In this document: piece by piece, positions 24,896 to 34,954 of the stretch
Position numbering within the stretch: the first letter of the stretch is position 1
Layout: every line of letters starts with the position of its first letter
From: DATATB01 sp036268995
GTDB lineage: Bacteria > Planctomycetota > Planctomycetia > Pirellulales > PNKZ01
Assembly (NCBI GenBank): GCA_036268995.1
Contig: DATATB010000102.1
Coordinates: 1 to 50,306, forward strand
DNA: 50,306 nucleotides
Direction of reading: 5' to 3'
Notes under the pieces: generated by a model
The model's input: the letters and a program-made list of their open reading frames with translations, nothing else
Databases searched by the model: none
What the model was told of the DNA's origin: nothing
Position numbers and translations under genes: made by a program

Positions 24896-25177
24896 GGTCG
24901 TCTCCTTCAGGCGGCTGCGGCGAGGTATTGCCGAAAACCAGCCGAATCGGGTGCTTCGCACCGGCCCGGGGTAGGCACGGTTCACACCCAAAGAAGCGAC
25001 GGCCCGTTCGACATGTTACAGAAGGCGAAAAAAAGCCGCGATCTCCCCAAGCGTGTAACAAGAGCTGTCGCAGCACGCTTGATAAGGCTGGGAGCCGCGC
25101 GGCGGAAAAATCCGCCGGCCTACGGCCTGTTTGCAACGCCCAAAAGGGCAAGACCAACGCAAAGAAAGGGTTAGACT

Positions 25178-25747
25178 ATGGATTTCCAAATGCTGTTCAT
25201 CGCCGTGGCAAGCATGTGGGGCGCCTCCGAAATTGGGATGGCGCTGTTCATGCGTTCCGCCCGCCAGGCATCGACGCGGCGCGACCACGGCTCGCTTCCC
25301 CTGCTGATCGCGGTGATTGCCGCCAGCGCGCTGGTGGGGCTGACGCAAGACTTCGGGCCTGCCGCTCAGATCAGCTCAAACCAGGCCAACTGCTCGATCG
25401 TGGCCCTGGGACTCCTAGTCTATGGCGCCGCGTTTCGCTGGAACGCCATCCTCACGCTGGGTAGCTTTTTCACGACGAACGTCGCCATCTGCCGCGATCA
25501 TCGCCTGGTGCGCCATGGCATCTATCGGGTGCTGCGGCATCCGTCGTATACCGGGACGCTACTGATCCTGACGGGCATCGCCTTGTCGACGAACAACTGG
25601 ATCAACGCCGCGCTGGTGCTCGTTCCCTGCACGGCGGCCTTGTTGCACCGCATCCAGATTGAGGAAGCCGCCCTGCTCGAAGCGTTCGGCCAGGAATATC
25701 GCAATTTTTGCAGGTCGACTAGCAGGCTGCTTCCCGGGCTCTACTAA
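25178..25747 (+). CDS. ICMT/PEMT-type membrane methyltransferase
   Basis: 189 aa with about five membrane spans. The C-terminal part has RHGIYRVLRHPSYTGTLLI and EEAALLEAFGQEYRNF, the hallmark of isoprenylcysteine/phospholipid methyltransferases and related bacterial integral membrane enzymes. SAM-dependent methylation of a small hydrophobic or lipid substrate is likely; which one is unknown. Divergent from the oxygenase gene. Ribosome-binding site GGG about eight bases upstream of ATG. Confidence 0.85.
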   Translation: MDFQMLFIAVASMWGASEIGMALFMRSARQASTRRDHGSLPLLIAVIAASALVGLTQDFGPAAQISSNQANCSIVALGLLVYGAAFRWNAILTLGSFFTTNVAICRDHRLVRHGIYRVLRHPSYTGTLLILTGIALSTNNWINAALVLVPCTAALLHRIQIEEAALLEAFGQEYRNFCRSTSRLLPGLY

Positions 25748-25792
25748 CGGAAATGAAATCCGAATGCGGCGGTGCTGGGCGCCGCCGCGATA

Positions 25793-27937
25793 TTACGGCT
25801 TCCCGAGTTTGACGACCGAGGGATTGTTCCGCCAGCGAAACTTGGCGGCGAACTCCGCCGGAGTGAGCATGAGCTGCTCCCCCGGCGTTTGGACCGCGAA
25901 CACAAAGTCCGGCTCGACGCTGGAGTCGATACGGTAATAACCGTTGGGCGCGACGAGCAGCACGTAGTCGTCCTGGCTGACGATCACGCCGCCCAGCTTG
26001 CCGCTGCTCCGGTCCCAGTAATAGACGGCGCACGCCTTGTCGCCGCTGATCGCCCAATTACCGTTGGGCGTCCAGGTCAGATAGCGAAACTCGCCGACGG
26101 TAAAAATCTCGACGGTTCGATTCGCTTGCCAATCCCAGAGTTGCCCGACCGCGTTTTCCCGACCCACGGCCAAGACTTTGCCATCGGTCGACCAGCTCAG
26201 GGCGGCGATGCCCGAGCCTTCAGCGTCGTACTTGATATCCACATTTATTTTTTTACCGCCAGCGACCTGCCAGAGCTGCACGGCGGCGTCCGCCGTACCG
26301 CCGGCCAGCATCGCGCCGTTGGGGCTGAAAGCCAGCACGTGCACTTCGCTGGACGTGGGAATGTCGCGGTCCGCCTTGCTCGCGGCGACATTCCAGAGTT
26401 TCACCACGTTGTCGTCGCCGCCGCTGGCCAGTAGATTGCCGCGCGGCGACCAGGCAAGCGCGGCCACCGGCTTGGCGTGCCCCTTGAGGGCGCCGCGATC
26501 TTTTCCGGACGCGTCCCAGAGCCGGATCGCGGCATCGCTGGTGCCGCTGGCCAGCAACTTGCTGTCGGCAGACCAGGCGATGGCGGTGACGTCGTGAGGC
26601 TTATGATCGAGCGTGTGCAAAAGCTTGCCGGCGCCGGCGTCCCATACGCGCACCGTTTTGTCATCCGCGACGGCAGCCAGCAAATCGCCTTTGCGCGCCC
26701 AGGCGACAGAGCTGATAGTTGCCTGGTCGCCGTCGAGCGAACGCAGTTTGCGGCCCGAATCGCGGTCCCATAGCGCGAGCGTCGGCGTGCCCAGCCCCGT
26801 GACCAGCGGCTGATTGCCGCTATACACCGGCGGCCAGTGTCCGCCAAGCTGGCGACGGAAGAGCTGTTTGCCAGTGCTCGGCTGCCAGCAACTCAAATCC
26901 GTATCGTTGAGCACCAGCACGCGATCCGCGCCCAGCCATTGCATTTCATACTCATAGACGCTGAACGATTGCAGCTTTTTCCAATCGGCGACGCCGAACA
27001 CTTGCACCTCGTTCGGTAGCACCAGGACCAATTGTTTGCCGTCGGGCGACCAACAGCCGTCGAAGCCGTGCTCGGCGATGTTCCAGAGCCGCTTGCCGCT
27101 GGGCATTTCGTACACCGAGGCATCGGCATGCGTGCCCACGGCCAGTCGCGTGCCGTCCGGCGACCAGCGGGCAAAGTACGGGCTATTCTGGTCGTCGCCG
27201 AACTTGGCGGTCGCCTTACCGCTTTCCACGTCGATGATCGAGACGGCTTTGTTCCTGGTTGCGACTGCCAGCGAGCGGCCGTCGGGCGACCAATCGATCG
27301 CAAGAACTTCCTCGCCCATTTCAGTCAGTTGGCCACCTTGCTGCGTATCGGAACGCCAGAGCCAGATCCAGCCACTCGCGCCGCCGGCCGCGGCAAGCAC
27401 GCTGCCGTCGGCCGACCATTGCACCAGCTCGGTGTCGTCCTTAAAGCCTTTGAAGACTCGCAGCGGCATCGACGTGCTCGCATTCCAGAGCCGCACGGTG
27501 CGATCGGTTCCGCCGGTCGAGGCGATCGTGCCGCCGTCGGGCGACCAGCTCAGCGCACGGATGTCGCGATCGTGACCGACCAAGGTGCGCACCAACTTGC
27601 CGCTCTCCAATTCCCAGATGCGGATCGTCGTGTCATCGCCGCCCAGCGCCACGAGCCGGCCATCGGGACTCGTGTCCATCGCCGTCAGATCGCCGCGATG
27701 CCGGCGAGTTTCGATCGTCCAGGCCAGCACGCCCGGAATCGGCATCGGCTGGGGCACCAGCGCAAAAGCGCCCAACGGCCTGCCCACCGAAAGCTTCAGC
27801 GCCTCCGGCGAAAGTTTCCCCGGCCCGAGGTCTTTCGGCTCGGCCGCCGCGGCATGGTCTGCCATCGTCGCCGCGACCACCAGCGTCAACATCCGGCAGC
27901 CGAGCAACAACCGCGAGTTTTCGAATCGCCAGCTCAT
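25793..27937 (-). CDS. Secreted WD40 repeat protein (double propeller)
   Basis: 714 aa from ATG 27937, chosen because GGAGG lies five bases upstream. The signal peptide is MLTLVVAATMADHAAA-like. About twelve to fourteen WD repeats follow, with strand ends such as IRIWELESGK, VRLWNASTSM, VRVWDAGAGK, IRLWDASGKD, VKLWNVAASK and VQLWQVAGGK; two seven-bladed propellers are likely. A WD40 protein of this size is a scaffold with no expected catalysis. The C-terminus (APNGYYRIDSSVEPDFVF) resembles tails of other planctomycete WD40 proteins. Confidence 0.9.
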   Translation of the reverse strand: MSWRFENSRLLLGCRMLTLVVAATMADHAAAAEPKDLGPGKLSPEALKLSVGRPLGAFALVPQPMPIPGVLAWTIETRRHRGDLTAMDTSPDGRLVALGGDDTTIRIWELESGKLVRTLVGHDRDIRALSWSPDGGTIASTGGTDRTVRLWNASTSMPLRVFKGFKDDTELVQWSADGSVLAAAGGASGWIWLWRSDTQQGGQLTEMGEEVLAIDWSPDGRSLAVATRNKAVSIIDVESGKATAKFGDDQNSPYFARWSPDGTRLAVGTHADASVYEMPSGKRLWNIAEHGFDGCWSPDGKQLVLVLPNEVQVFGVADWKKLQSFSVYEYEMQWLGADRVLVLNDTDLSCWQPSTGKQLFRRQLGGHWPPVYSGNQPLVTGLGTPTLALWDRDSGRKLRSLDGDQATISSVAWARKGDLLAAVADDKTVRVWDAGAGKLLHTLDHKPHDVTAIAWSADSKLLASGTSDAAIRLWDASGKDRGALKGHAKPVAALAWSPRGNLLASGGDDNVVKLWNVAASKADRDIPTSSEVHVLAFSPNGAMLAGGTADAAVQLWQVAGGKKINVDIKYDAEGSGIAALSWSTDGKVLAVGRENAVGQLWDWQANRTVEIFTVGEFRYLTWTPNGNWAISGDKACAVYYWDRSSGKLGGVIVSQDDYVLLVAPNGYYRIDSSVEPDFVFAVQTPGEQLMLTPAEFAAKFRWRNNPSVVKLGKP

Positions 27938-28050
27938 AACGTCCTCCGCCACATGACCAATCATTTCCGCCACACGAATTCACCAACCAACCCGGCCGTT
28001 TCAAATTTCGACCCACCTGCGGCGGGGTAAGTGGTAAAGGGATAATGTGA

Positions 28051-31000
28051 TCAGGGGTAAGTTCTGGCAGGACGGAAACCGATGAGGCCGTAACGGGTCG
28101 ACGGCGTGTCGAAGTTACGGAAGGCCGAGCGGACGGTCACCGGAGGATTGAAGTACGCCCCGCCACGCAGCACACGGCGATCCCCTTCGACAACAGGGCT
28201 TGTCGTTCCCGAATCTTCAGACACTCTGCCATCTGCGTCCGGATATCTCCGGTACGGGTCGTCGCACCACTCGATTGCATTCCCGTGCATATCGAACAAC
28301 CCGAGGTCATTCGGTTTCAGTCTGGAAACCGGCCACGTCCGATTTTCGCCGTTCTCCAGAGACCAGGCATAATTCGACAGTAGCGTCACCGTCGGGCCGT
28401 AATAGCGGCTCGTCGCCACCCGTGCCCGGCACGCATATTCCCACTCCGCTTCCGTAGGCAGTCGATAACCCGCAAGTTGCAGGTAGTTGTCCTTCGCCTT
28501 CATCCCTGAACCATACTCGGCTGTCTGCTTGTCTTGCTGCGCGGCCGGCTCGTAGCACCATTGCTTTTCGGGAATGCCCTCTTGCACGCTCAACCAGTTG
28601 CAGTACCAGACCGCCTCGAACCACGTCATCTCCGTTTGCGGCGAGTCGTCCGTTTTCGCCCACAGGTCGGTTTTTATTCTAGCGACCTTGGGCTGCTGAG
28701 CCTGGAACCGCCCGAACTGCTCTTTGGTCACTTCCGTGGACGCAATGGCGTAGCGACGTCCGATGTGACGGCGATGCTGGGTTTCATCATCCGACCGGCC
28801 TGGCTCTGATGCCGGCGATCCCATCTCGAACGTATCGGCGTCCAGAATCACAAACGTCTGTCCCCGATTATTGACGTACCATTGCCGCTTGTCCGCCGTC
28901 TTGCGGGCCTGCAACTGCTCCTCGTGGCTTTGGAGCTTTTGCTGCACGGCTTGCAGCCGGCTGCCTTGATTCCATTTCCTCAATAGCCACTCGACCGCAC
29001 CATGCAACCCGGCATCCGATTCGTTCTCGAAAGCGATTAGGAGCTCTTCGATCAGCAGTTGCCGCTGTGCGACCGGCAATTGGGTGTCAGTAAATTCGCC
29101 GAGAGCCAACGTCAACGCTCGGCGAATCGTCGCGTCGGACTCGGCTTGCCATCGCCGGACGATCGCCTGCGGGTCGCTCCCTAAGGGACCCAGCCAGTGG
29201 ATGAGGTAGCTGCGGACCCGCGGATCGGGGCTGAACTGGAGCAACGGCCAAACGTCATCGTTTTTCCCCATACGCAACAAGGCCGTCGCAAGGTTGGCCT
29301 GCCGCCGTGCCGAGGCTACCTTCTCGTCCTCGCTAGTCTTTTCGCCAACTCGTTTCGCCAATTCTGTTTCCGCCAGCGCAGCGGCCCGAGCCTGGTGTGC
29401 AGCGAGCCCGTCAAAAATCACCTGAAATTGGAATTGCTCCGCGTCGGCCAACAGACTGATGAGGATTTCGGGCAGGCCGGAGGCATAGTCCGCAAGCGTC
29501 TCTGTGGCGTAAGTGCGAGGCTGCTCTTTCTGGGCTGCGTCCCGAAAGATCAGGCTGAGAGGCTTGATGAGTTGTTGCTTGGCGGGACGCAGCGCTTCAC
29601 GCCAGGCCAGGAAGTCCGAGGCTTGCTGGCTCACCAGATAACCGGCCGCGAGCGTGCCGATCTGCCCCCAGCGCTGGTCGTCGGGGGCATAGCTCGCCAA
29701 CGCACAGGCCGCTTGGAATCTTGGCCGTGTCTCCCGCTTCGAGTCGAGGGCCAAGAGCCAAAGCGGTTCGATGACCTCCGCCTTGCGGGGCAGCAACGCG
29801 TCTCGCACGACGGGAAACCGCTCGGGCGTGACGACCAGCAGTTGGTCCCGCAGGTAGTTCACCTGGCCCGCATCGACCGGCAGCAGGGCCAGGGCCGCGT
29901 GGAGTTTCGCCGGAGATCCTGGCTTTGCTTGCTTGAATTCTTCCGTCAGCAGCGGATCGGCCCAGTGGCGGTAGCCATCGAGCTTTTCGACAATGCCTGG
30001 GACCTGGGCGATGTCGGCGTCCATGATTTGTTCGACGAGCGAAGCAGCTTGGAATCGACCCGTCATCTCCCAGGCTGCAAACACGATTGCCATCATCATC
30101 ACAGCCACGATCCCAGAGCGTATTCCTTGCACTCGCCCAGCCTGTCGCATCATCTTCCGCTGCGGCCCGGTCCAGTGCTGGTTGTCCGTCAACAAGCGAA
30201 TGCTGAGAAAAGCCCAGAACGAAGGTAGCTGCTGGTTTTCCGGCTTGGCGTTCCACAAGGTCGAGCGCTGGGCCAACCGCAATTCCGCCCGACCCTTCCT
30301 GGTTTCCCGCTGTTTGCGGGTCAGCCATTCTCGCAACGACGGCACCAGGTAATCGTGCGTCAGTTGGTAGTATTTCTCACCCGCCTTGACCGTTGGCGTC
30401 GGGCCATCGGCGCCTTCCTTGCCTTCGGGGTCGGTCGGCGTGATGAGCCGGATTTCGCTGTCGAGAATGCGAATCAGATCGGCGAAATCCTTGGGCCGGT
30501 CGGCATAGCCCGAGGCTTCCAGCAATTCGCCGTAAGACCGCATATGGCCCTTGATGTTGGTGCCCGATTCCGGCAACAGGGCCTTGAGGACCGCCCTGGC
30601 CGCTTGCTGATGGTAGCGGTGTTCGGGCGGGGCGGTGGCTGCACTGAATGTTTCTTCAAGGAAGGTGACGCCCACGCCCTCGGTGCCTCCGACCGCCTTG
30701 AGCGTGGCAGGCGTCCACGGCCTGCCCTTCATCATTTCGGCGAACAAGGCCAGCCGGACGCAGATCACCTTGCCGTCTTCCGCCAGTCCAGCAGTGGCTT
30801 GATCCAAAAAGTGCTTGTGGTCGCCGCTTCCATTGCCCGTCTCGGCTGGCAACCCACCGTAGGCGCGACCAAACGCCGCCAAAACCTGGCGCGCGTGCCA
30901 CAACGGAAACAGATCAACGGCCTTGAAGTTCTGACCTTCGACGAGCGGAATATCCAAATCCCGAAAGAATCGGGTCACGGCCATCCAGAAATCATCACGG

Positions 31001-32004
31001 ACCATCGCGATGCACTGGACCTTGCCTCCGTCGCACTGCCGCAACGCTTCCAATAGTTCCGTGCTCTCGTCGCTTCGTTTAGCATGCAGCCATTGCTCGA
31101 ACTGATCGATGATGATCAGCACCTTCTTGCCGGCTTGGCCCCCCTGATTTCGATGCAGAGCGGCCAGCGCGTCCTTGAGGCCCACTTCCTGGTTTACGCT
31201 GGGGCACCGCATTCTCAGGCCATGCAACAACCGGGATTCGGTTTCGTCTGCGGTGGCCTCGACATGGACGGAGATTACATCGCCCGACAACCTGGGGAGC
31301 AGACCGGCTTTCACCAGCGACGATTTGCCGCAGCCGCTCGGCCCGTAAATCAAGCCCACCGTGAACGTCGCCTCGTCCTGGTTCTCGATTCGATGCTTCC
31401 AAAAGCCGATGCTCTCGGGCAGGCCGTCTTTGTCCCGAGGACCTGGCAGCAGATCGAGGAAGAAATCAGCGTCGTGAGCATCGAACGACCGCAAGCCTTT
31501 GGGGACGACGGTCAATCGGCCAGCAACAGGGGGCGGCGGTTCCTTCGGCCGGTCTTGGGCTTGCGCTGGTCGGGGCTGCTGAGCAATTTTCCCATCGAGA
31601 GATCCAGGCCGCTCAATCTCGAAGTACCATTCGATGATCGGCATCAATTGCGTGAGCGATTGAAAAACGTCGGCGACGGCGATCTTTTCGTCGAAGGTGT
31701 GCGTGCCGACGTTGCCCAGCTTTCGGATCGTATTGGCGTAGGCGTCCAGACGGTCAGGGAAAAAACCGTCTTTGACGAGCCGCTGAAGCAGGTTTTCCAA
31801 AGGTCGCGTGCCGGGCGGTTCTTTGATCCGCCGCTCGTACACGTCTCGAACGACGTACTCCAGTACCTTGCGGGCACGGGTCAGAGCCATCTCCGGGTCT
31901 GCGTCGGCAATCTGAATCGCCTTCTGCACGCCATCCCGAAGTTCACGGAACTCGTCGGAAAGGTGGTCCAGCCGACCGACCAAGGATCCCAGCGAAGCGT
32001 CCAT
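28051..32004 (-). CDS. DUF4145-like / STAND ATPase / SUMF1-like multidomain protein
   Basis: 1317 aa from ATG 32004 (GGTGG four bases upstream); ATG 32040 is possible. Residues 1-135 are helical, DUF4145-like (ARKVLEYVVRDVYERR, YANTIRKLGNVGTHTF). Residues about 170-560 are a STAND-type NTPase with Walker A GPSGCGKSS (221-229) and Walker B KVLIIIDQFEQWL. A single hydrophobic segment lies near 640-660, then about 350 residues of HEAT-like helices, then a SUMF1/FGE-like domain (FEMGSPASEPGRSDDE, YRLPTEAEWEYACRAR, DMHGNAIEWCDDPY, RVLRGGAYF). The cysteine pair needed for formylglycine formation is missing near GLIGFRPAR, so the last domain is probably a binding module. STAND proteins are signal-triggered switches. 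Confidence 0.88.
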   Translation of the reverse strand: MDASLGSLVGRLDHLSDEFRELRDGVQKAIQIADADPEMALTRARKVLEYVVRDVYERRIKEPPGTRPLENLLQRLVKDGFFPDRLDAYANTIRKLGNVGTHTFDEKIAVADVFQSLTQLMPIIEWYFEIERPGSLDGKIAQQPRPAQAQDRPKEPPPPVAGRLTVVPKGLRSFDAHDADFFLDLLPGPRDKDGLPESIGFWKHRIENQDEATFTVGLIYGPSGCGKSSLVKAGLLPRLSGDVISVHVEATADETESRLLHGLRMRCPSVNQEVGLKDALAALHRNQGGQAGKKVLIIIDQFEQWLHAKRSDESTELLEALRQCDGGKVQCIAMVRDDFWMAVTRFFRDLDIPLVEGQNFKAVDLFPLWHARQVLAAFGRAYGGLPAETGNGSGDHKHFLDQATAGLAEDGKVICVRLALFAEMMKGRPWTPATLKAVGGTEGVGVTFLEETFSAATAPPEHRYHQQAARAVLKALLPESGTNIKGHMRSYGELLEASGYADRPKDFADLIRILDSEIRLITPTDPEGKEGADGPTPTVKAGEKYYQLTHDYLVPSLREWLTRKQRETRKGRAELRLAQRSTLWNAKPENQQLPSFWAFLSIRLLTDNQHWTGPQRKMMRQAGRVQGIRSGIVAVMMMAIVFAAWEMTGRFQAASLVEQIMDADIAQVPGIVEKLDGYRHWADPLLTEEFKQAKPGSPAKLHAALALLPVDAGQVNYLRDQLLVVTPERFPVVRDALLPRKAEVIEPLWLLALDSKRETRPRFQAACALASYAPDDQRWGQIGTLAAGYLVSQQASDFLAWREALRPAKQQLIKPLSLIFRDAAQKEQPRTYATETLADYASGLPEILISLLADAEQFQFQVIFDGLAAHQARAAALAETELAKRVGEKTSEDEKVASARRQANLATALLRMGKNDDVWPLLQFSPDPRVRSYLIHWLGPLGSDPQAIVRRWQAESDATIRRALTLALGEFTDTQLPVAQRQLLIEELLIAFENESDAGLHGAVEWLLRKWNQGSRLQAVQQKLQSHEEQLQARKTADKRQWYVNNRGQTFVILDADTFEMGSPASEPGRSDDETQHRRHIGRRYAIASTEVTKEQFGRFQAQQPKVARIKTDLWAKTDDSPQTEMTWFEAVWYCNWLSVQEGIPEKQWCYEPAAQQDKQTAEYGSGMKAKDNYLQLAGYRLPTEAEWEYACRARVATSRYYGPTVTLLSNYAWSLENGENRTWPVSRLKPNDLGLFDMHGNAIEWCDDPYRRYPDADGRVSEDSGTTSPVVEGDRRVLRGGAYFNPPVTVRSAFRNFDTPSTRYGLIGFRPARTYP

Positions 32005-32234
32005 CGAGCCACCGCTCCTGACCACTTGGATCGGCCGCATTCCTCGAAGAGAAGATGCGAGCTTGCGACCACGCCTTGGGTCATGCCCGAATCATAAGGG
32101 CTGAAGTCGCACGTCGCAAATTTCAGCGACGTGTTGCCGCAGTGCGTGGACCGGTGGTCTCTGGCGAAACTCGAACAACGGCTCGACCTGGCCTTCAACG
32201 CGTTCCCAGCAGGTTTTACCGCTGTTCATTCAAA

Positions 32235-32308
<74 letters not shown>

Positions 32309-32640
32309 GAAGCCGTAAATTATGGCATATTTGACTAATTTCAACCCCCGGTACTGGAGGTCGGTGCTGCCATGATGACGAGCCAGAACGATATCTTACC
32401 GCTGCCGGTGGCGAGCTGCTAACAAGCGGGACGCATTACGCAACAATCGCGTCGCATGGAGTCCAACGTGCCAGACCCAGTCGGCGCTGTCGACCATGCG
32501 ACTGATCGTGCTGCTCACGCCGCCCATCGACGTGGAGGCATGGGCTGTCGAGGATCAGACGGCGACCGCCGACTGATTGCAAGAACGGCAGGATCGAGTT
32601 TTCCGATCCAACACGCCATTCTTCGGGAGGGCGTGTTGAG
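32309..32640. other. Intergenic region with hairpin after the DUF6602-like gene
   Basis: 332 bases with no credible gene. A hairpin, CAACACGCC (32609-32617) pairing with GGCGTGTTG (32630-32638), lies just after the stop of the minus-strand gene and could end its transcript, although no T-run follows. Confidence 0.45.
32317..32344 (-). promoter_or_regulatory. Putative promoter of tRNA(CAT)
   Basis: Reading the minus strand, TTGAAA (32344-32339) and TAATTT (32322-32317) are 16 bases apart, and the -10 box is about ten bases upstream of the tRNA 5' end. Confidence 0.5.
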
Positions 32641-33576
32641 TTATGCCGGCTTGTATGGCCACAACGACGTGCGGTCGATCCCTTTTGGATCATGACCGTA
32701 GCCGATCAAATCGGTTGACCCACCGGCGATGTCGCGCATCGGTCCGTCGTTCAGGCGTGACACCAAGTCCATCATTTCGCTTGAAAACGTATTTACGCTA
32801 AAGCCGGCTGAAAACGTGAAGCTAAACATCTCGCCCAAATCGTCACCCATCCTGTAGGTCGCTGGCTCGCTGACCTCAAAGCGATCATCGGCGAACAGTA
32901 TGTCCGGTGCGCTGTTTCCGATCATCAATGATGAGATGGCGCCCGACGCATTGTGATCGTGTTGGCTCCGGAGAATGATCGCGCCTTCAAATTGCGTGAA
33001 CGTGTGCAGGCCCAACGGTTGCAGCCTGTTGAGGCTCTTGATGTAATCATCTTTGTTTTTCGTTGCGGTCTCGAAAAAGACTGCCTTCGAAAAGAAATCC
33101 CATGGCAGGTATTCGCCGGGCTCGTCCTTGCCCTTGTCCTGCGGGCGTCTGAATTGTTCCAGTTTCAACAGCTTCGTGGTTACCTTTTCGGCATTGGCTT
33201 GCGTCAGAGTTGCCTTTACTTCGAGCACCGCCTTGACGTGCTGTACCGGAATGCCGAGTAGCGGGGTCGCGCCAGAATCTGCGCGCACATAGAGAACGGG
33301 TGATTCCAAAACGTCATACACAATCAGGTCCCACTCCTCCAGCGGTCCATCGTAGGTGAGATCACGCGTGATAATGTGGCCTTTGGCGACGCCATATTTC
33401 TTCGGCAGAAAGTGCGCGAGGTAGTTCCGAAAAGCTTGCTCAGCGACATGCCCGTGTTCGACTTTCACCGGGTCGTCAGCACACTGAACCTTCGCCGTAT
33501 CGTAGAGCGCGAGCAGTTTCGAGCGTTCCGCCAAGATCGCATCCGCACCGACATGCTTAAGGCGAGGCTCATTCAT
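32641..33576 (-). CDS. DUF6602-like protein, possible PD-(D/E)XK fold
   Basis: 311 aa from ATG 33576 (GAGG six bases upstream; ATG 33579 is adjacent). The region 45-150 has EHGHVAEQAFRNYLAHFLP, VAKGHIITRD, EEWDLIVYD and VLEVKATL. D...ExK after a strand-rich stretch is the layout of restriction-like nuclease folds and of the DUF6602 family as I recall it. The C-terminal half has no recognised motif. Encoded alone at the left end of the putative island. A DNA-related or defence role is an inference only. Confidence 0.65.
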   Translation of the reverse strand: MNEPRLKHVGADAILAERSKLLALYDTAKVQCADDPVKVEHGHVAEQAFRNYLAHFLPKKYGVAKGHIITRDLTYDGPLEEWDLIVYDVLESPVLYVRADSGATPLLGIPVQHVKAVLEVKATLTQANAEKVTTKLLKLEQFRRPQDKGKDEPGEYLPWDFFSKAVFFETATKNKDDYIKSLNRLQPLGLHTFTQFEGAIILRSQHDHNASGAISSLMIGNSAPDILFADDRFEVSEPATYRMGDDLGEMFSFTFSAGFSVNTFSSEMMDLVSRLNDGPMRDIAGGSTDLIGYGHDPKGIDRTSLWPYKPA

Positions 33577-33778
33577 CATTTACCTCATATGTCGACCAGG
33601 CTTCGCAGCGGCGCATTCAGCGTCGTCGCCGCCGCCCGGGCTCTGCCGGCCGGCTGCCCCAGGCGCTGACTGGGCTGCGTAAATTCCTGCTACGCCTGCC
33701 GGCCAGGTATGGGCTTTTTCTGCGCGGAAGATTCCACGCCGTCGTCAGACGGTACCATGCCGGTTCCGGCTGGTCAAA

Positions 33779-34048
33779 ATGCGGCGACTTGGAGGCCGAC
33801 AGCAGGGCGCCAACGATCTGACCACCGAGCAGGCAGCACGGATCCGCGAGGCCCTGGTGCCGGCGCTGGGGTACCTCGGCCGGCTGCGCGAACGAATGGA
33901 CAGGACGGGCTTTGCGCCGGACGACGAGCTGCGCGGGCTGACGTCGGCCGCCTACGACGCTGTGCACCACTTGTGCGTCGAGATGCACTACCTGTCGTGC
34001 AGCAGCGGCGTCGGACGAACTGGGCGTTTTCGCGGTATCGGCGGTTAG
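33779..34048 (+). CDS. Small conserved helical protein
   Basis: 89 aa. LTTEQAARIREALVPALGYL, RLRERMDRTGF and AYDAVHHLCVEMHYLSC resemble a family of small proteins I associate with planctomycetes; function unknown. Two or three helices, two cysteines near the C-terminus. No strong ribosome-binding site is seen. The codon use is like the chromosome rather than the neighbouring island genes. Confidence 0.6.
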   Translation: MRRLGGRQQGANDLTTEQAARIREALVPALGYLGRLRERMDRTGFAPDDELRGLTSAAYDAVHHLCVEMHYLSCSSGVGRTGRFRGIGG

Positions 34049-34170
34049 GATGGCAGCCGGGCTACGCGCCGCCGCCTCCTGGGCGGATCGATACAGAATG
34101 GACAATTCAAGCAGCCTGCAAGACCCCACCAGCCAGTTTGGCAGAAAACATGGAGTGGCCTAGTCTGGTC

Positions 34171-34198
34171 TGGTTTGGCTTCCGGCACACGGTATAAT
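34171..34198 (+). promoter_or_regulatory. Putative promoter of the three-gene island operon
   Basis: A consensus -10, TATAAT (34193-34198), with TGGTTT (34171-34176) 16 bases upstream as a poor -35. It is about 100 bases before the first gene (34298). No other promoter-like sequence is nearer. Confidence 0.45.
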
Positions 34199-34297
34199 TC
34201 CCCATCTTGCCAATTGCGGCCGGTCAGGCCCCAAGCTACATTTAAATTCCTGCCCCCTGGGCTTGGCGGACCGTGCACGATCAGGCCAGGTCTTTGC

Positions 34298-34954
34298 ATG
34301 AAAAAGACGCTCACTGCCGCAAATGCCGTTGTGGCAGCGCGCGGCTTCAACCCATCAGTCTTTTCGCAGCTTTGGCTCGTCGAGAACGGAATCGCGAGTC
34401 GCGACGACGTATCCAAAGATTTCATTTACGCGCCGCCGCTTGTACAGCTCACTACGGCTGAATTTACGCTTGTCGTCTTCGCCGAGCAAATACAGATCAC
34501 GCCAAAGCCCGGCGCCGATTCTGGACGCATTGTGCAGCAAAAACTCGGAACGATTGTCGATCTGCTACCGCACACTCCATATGTTGCCGCGGGGCTCAAT
34601 TTTTGCTGGCAGCTCGAGCTTCCGCCAGAGGATTTGCCGAGAGCTTGTCGCTCGTTGTTTTTTCGCGAGAACAGTTCGCTGTTCAAGTTTTTTGACCAAC
34701 CAGACGCGCGGTTCGGCGGATACATGAGCCGCGACATCGACTGGGCACGCCTTCGGCTAGAGATCAAGCCCGCGTTTGTGTCGCTCGAAGAACCAAAAGA
34801 GGCACTCGTGGCCTCGTTCAACTTCAACCGCGAAACAGCTGGAACTAACGCGGTCAATGAAATCCAGGAAGTGCTTAGTCGGTGGAAATCTGCCGAGGAG
34901 ACCGTAGCTACGGCCATCGAAAGTTTGGAGCGAGAATGGAATTTCACGATGTGA
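34298..34954 (+). CDS. Unknown protein A of island operon
   Basis: 218 aa; ATG 34298, with AGG eight bases upstream. No signal peptide or membrane span. The N-terminal two thirds look beta-rich (FTLVVFAEQIQITPKP, FCWQLELPPEDL). The last 60 residues are helical (NEIQEVLSRWKSAEETVATAIESLEREW). I recognise no family. The gene overlaps the next one by 19 bases, which implies coordinated expression. It is less GC-rich than the surrounding chromosome, consistent with transfer. Confidence 0.65.
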   Translation: MKKTLTAANAVVAARGFNPSVFSQLWLVENGIASRDDVSKDFIYAPPLVQLTTAEFTLVVFAEQIQITPKPGADSGRIVQQKLGTIVDLLPHTPYVAAGLNFCWQLELPPEDLPRACRSLFFRENSSLFKFFDQPDARFGGYMSRDIDWARLRLEIKPAFVSLEEPKEALVASFNFNRETAGTNAVNEIQEVLSRWKSAEETVATAIESLEREWNFTM

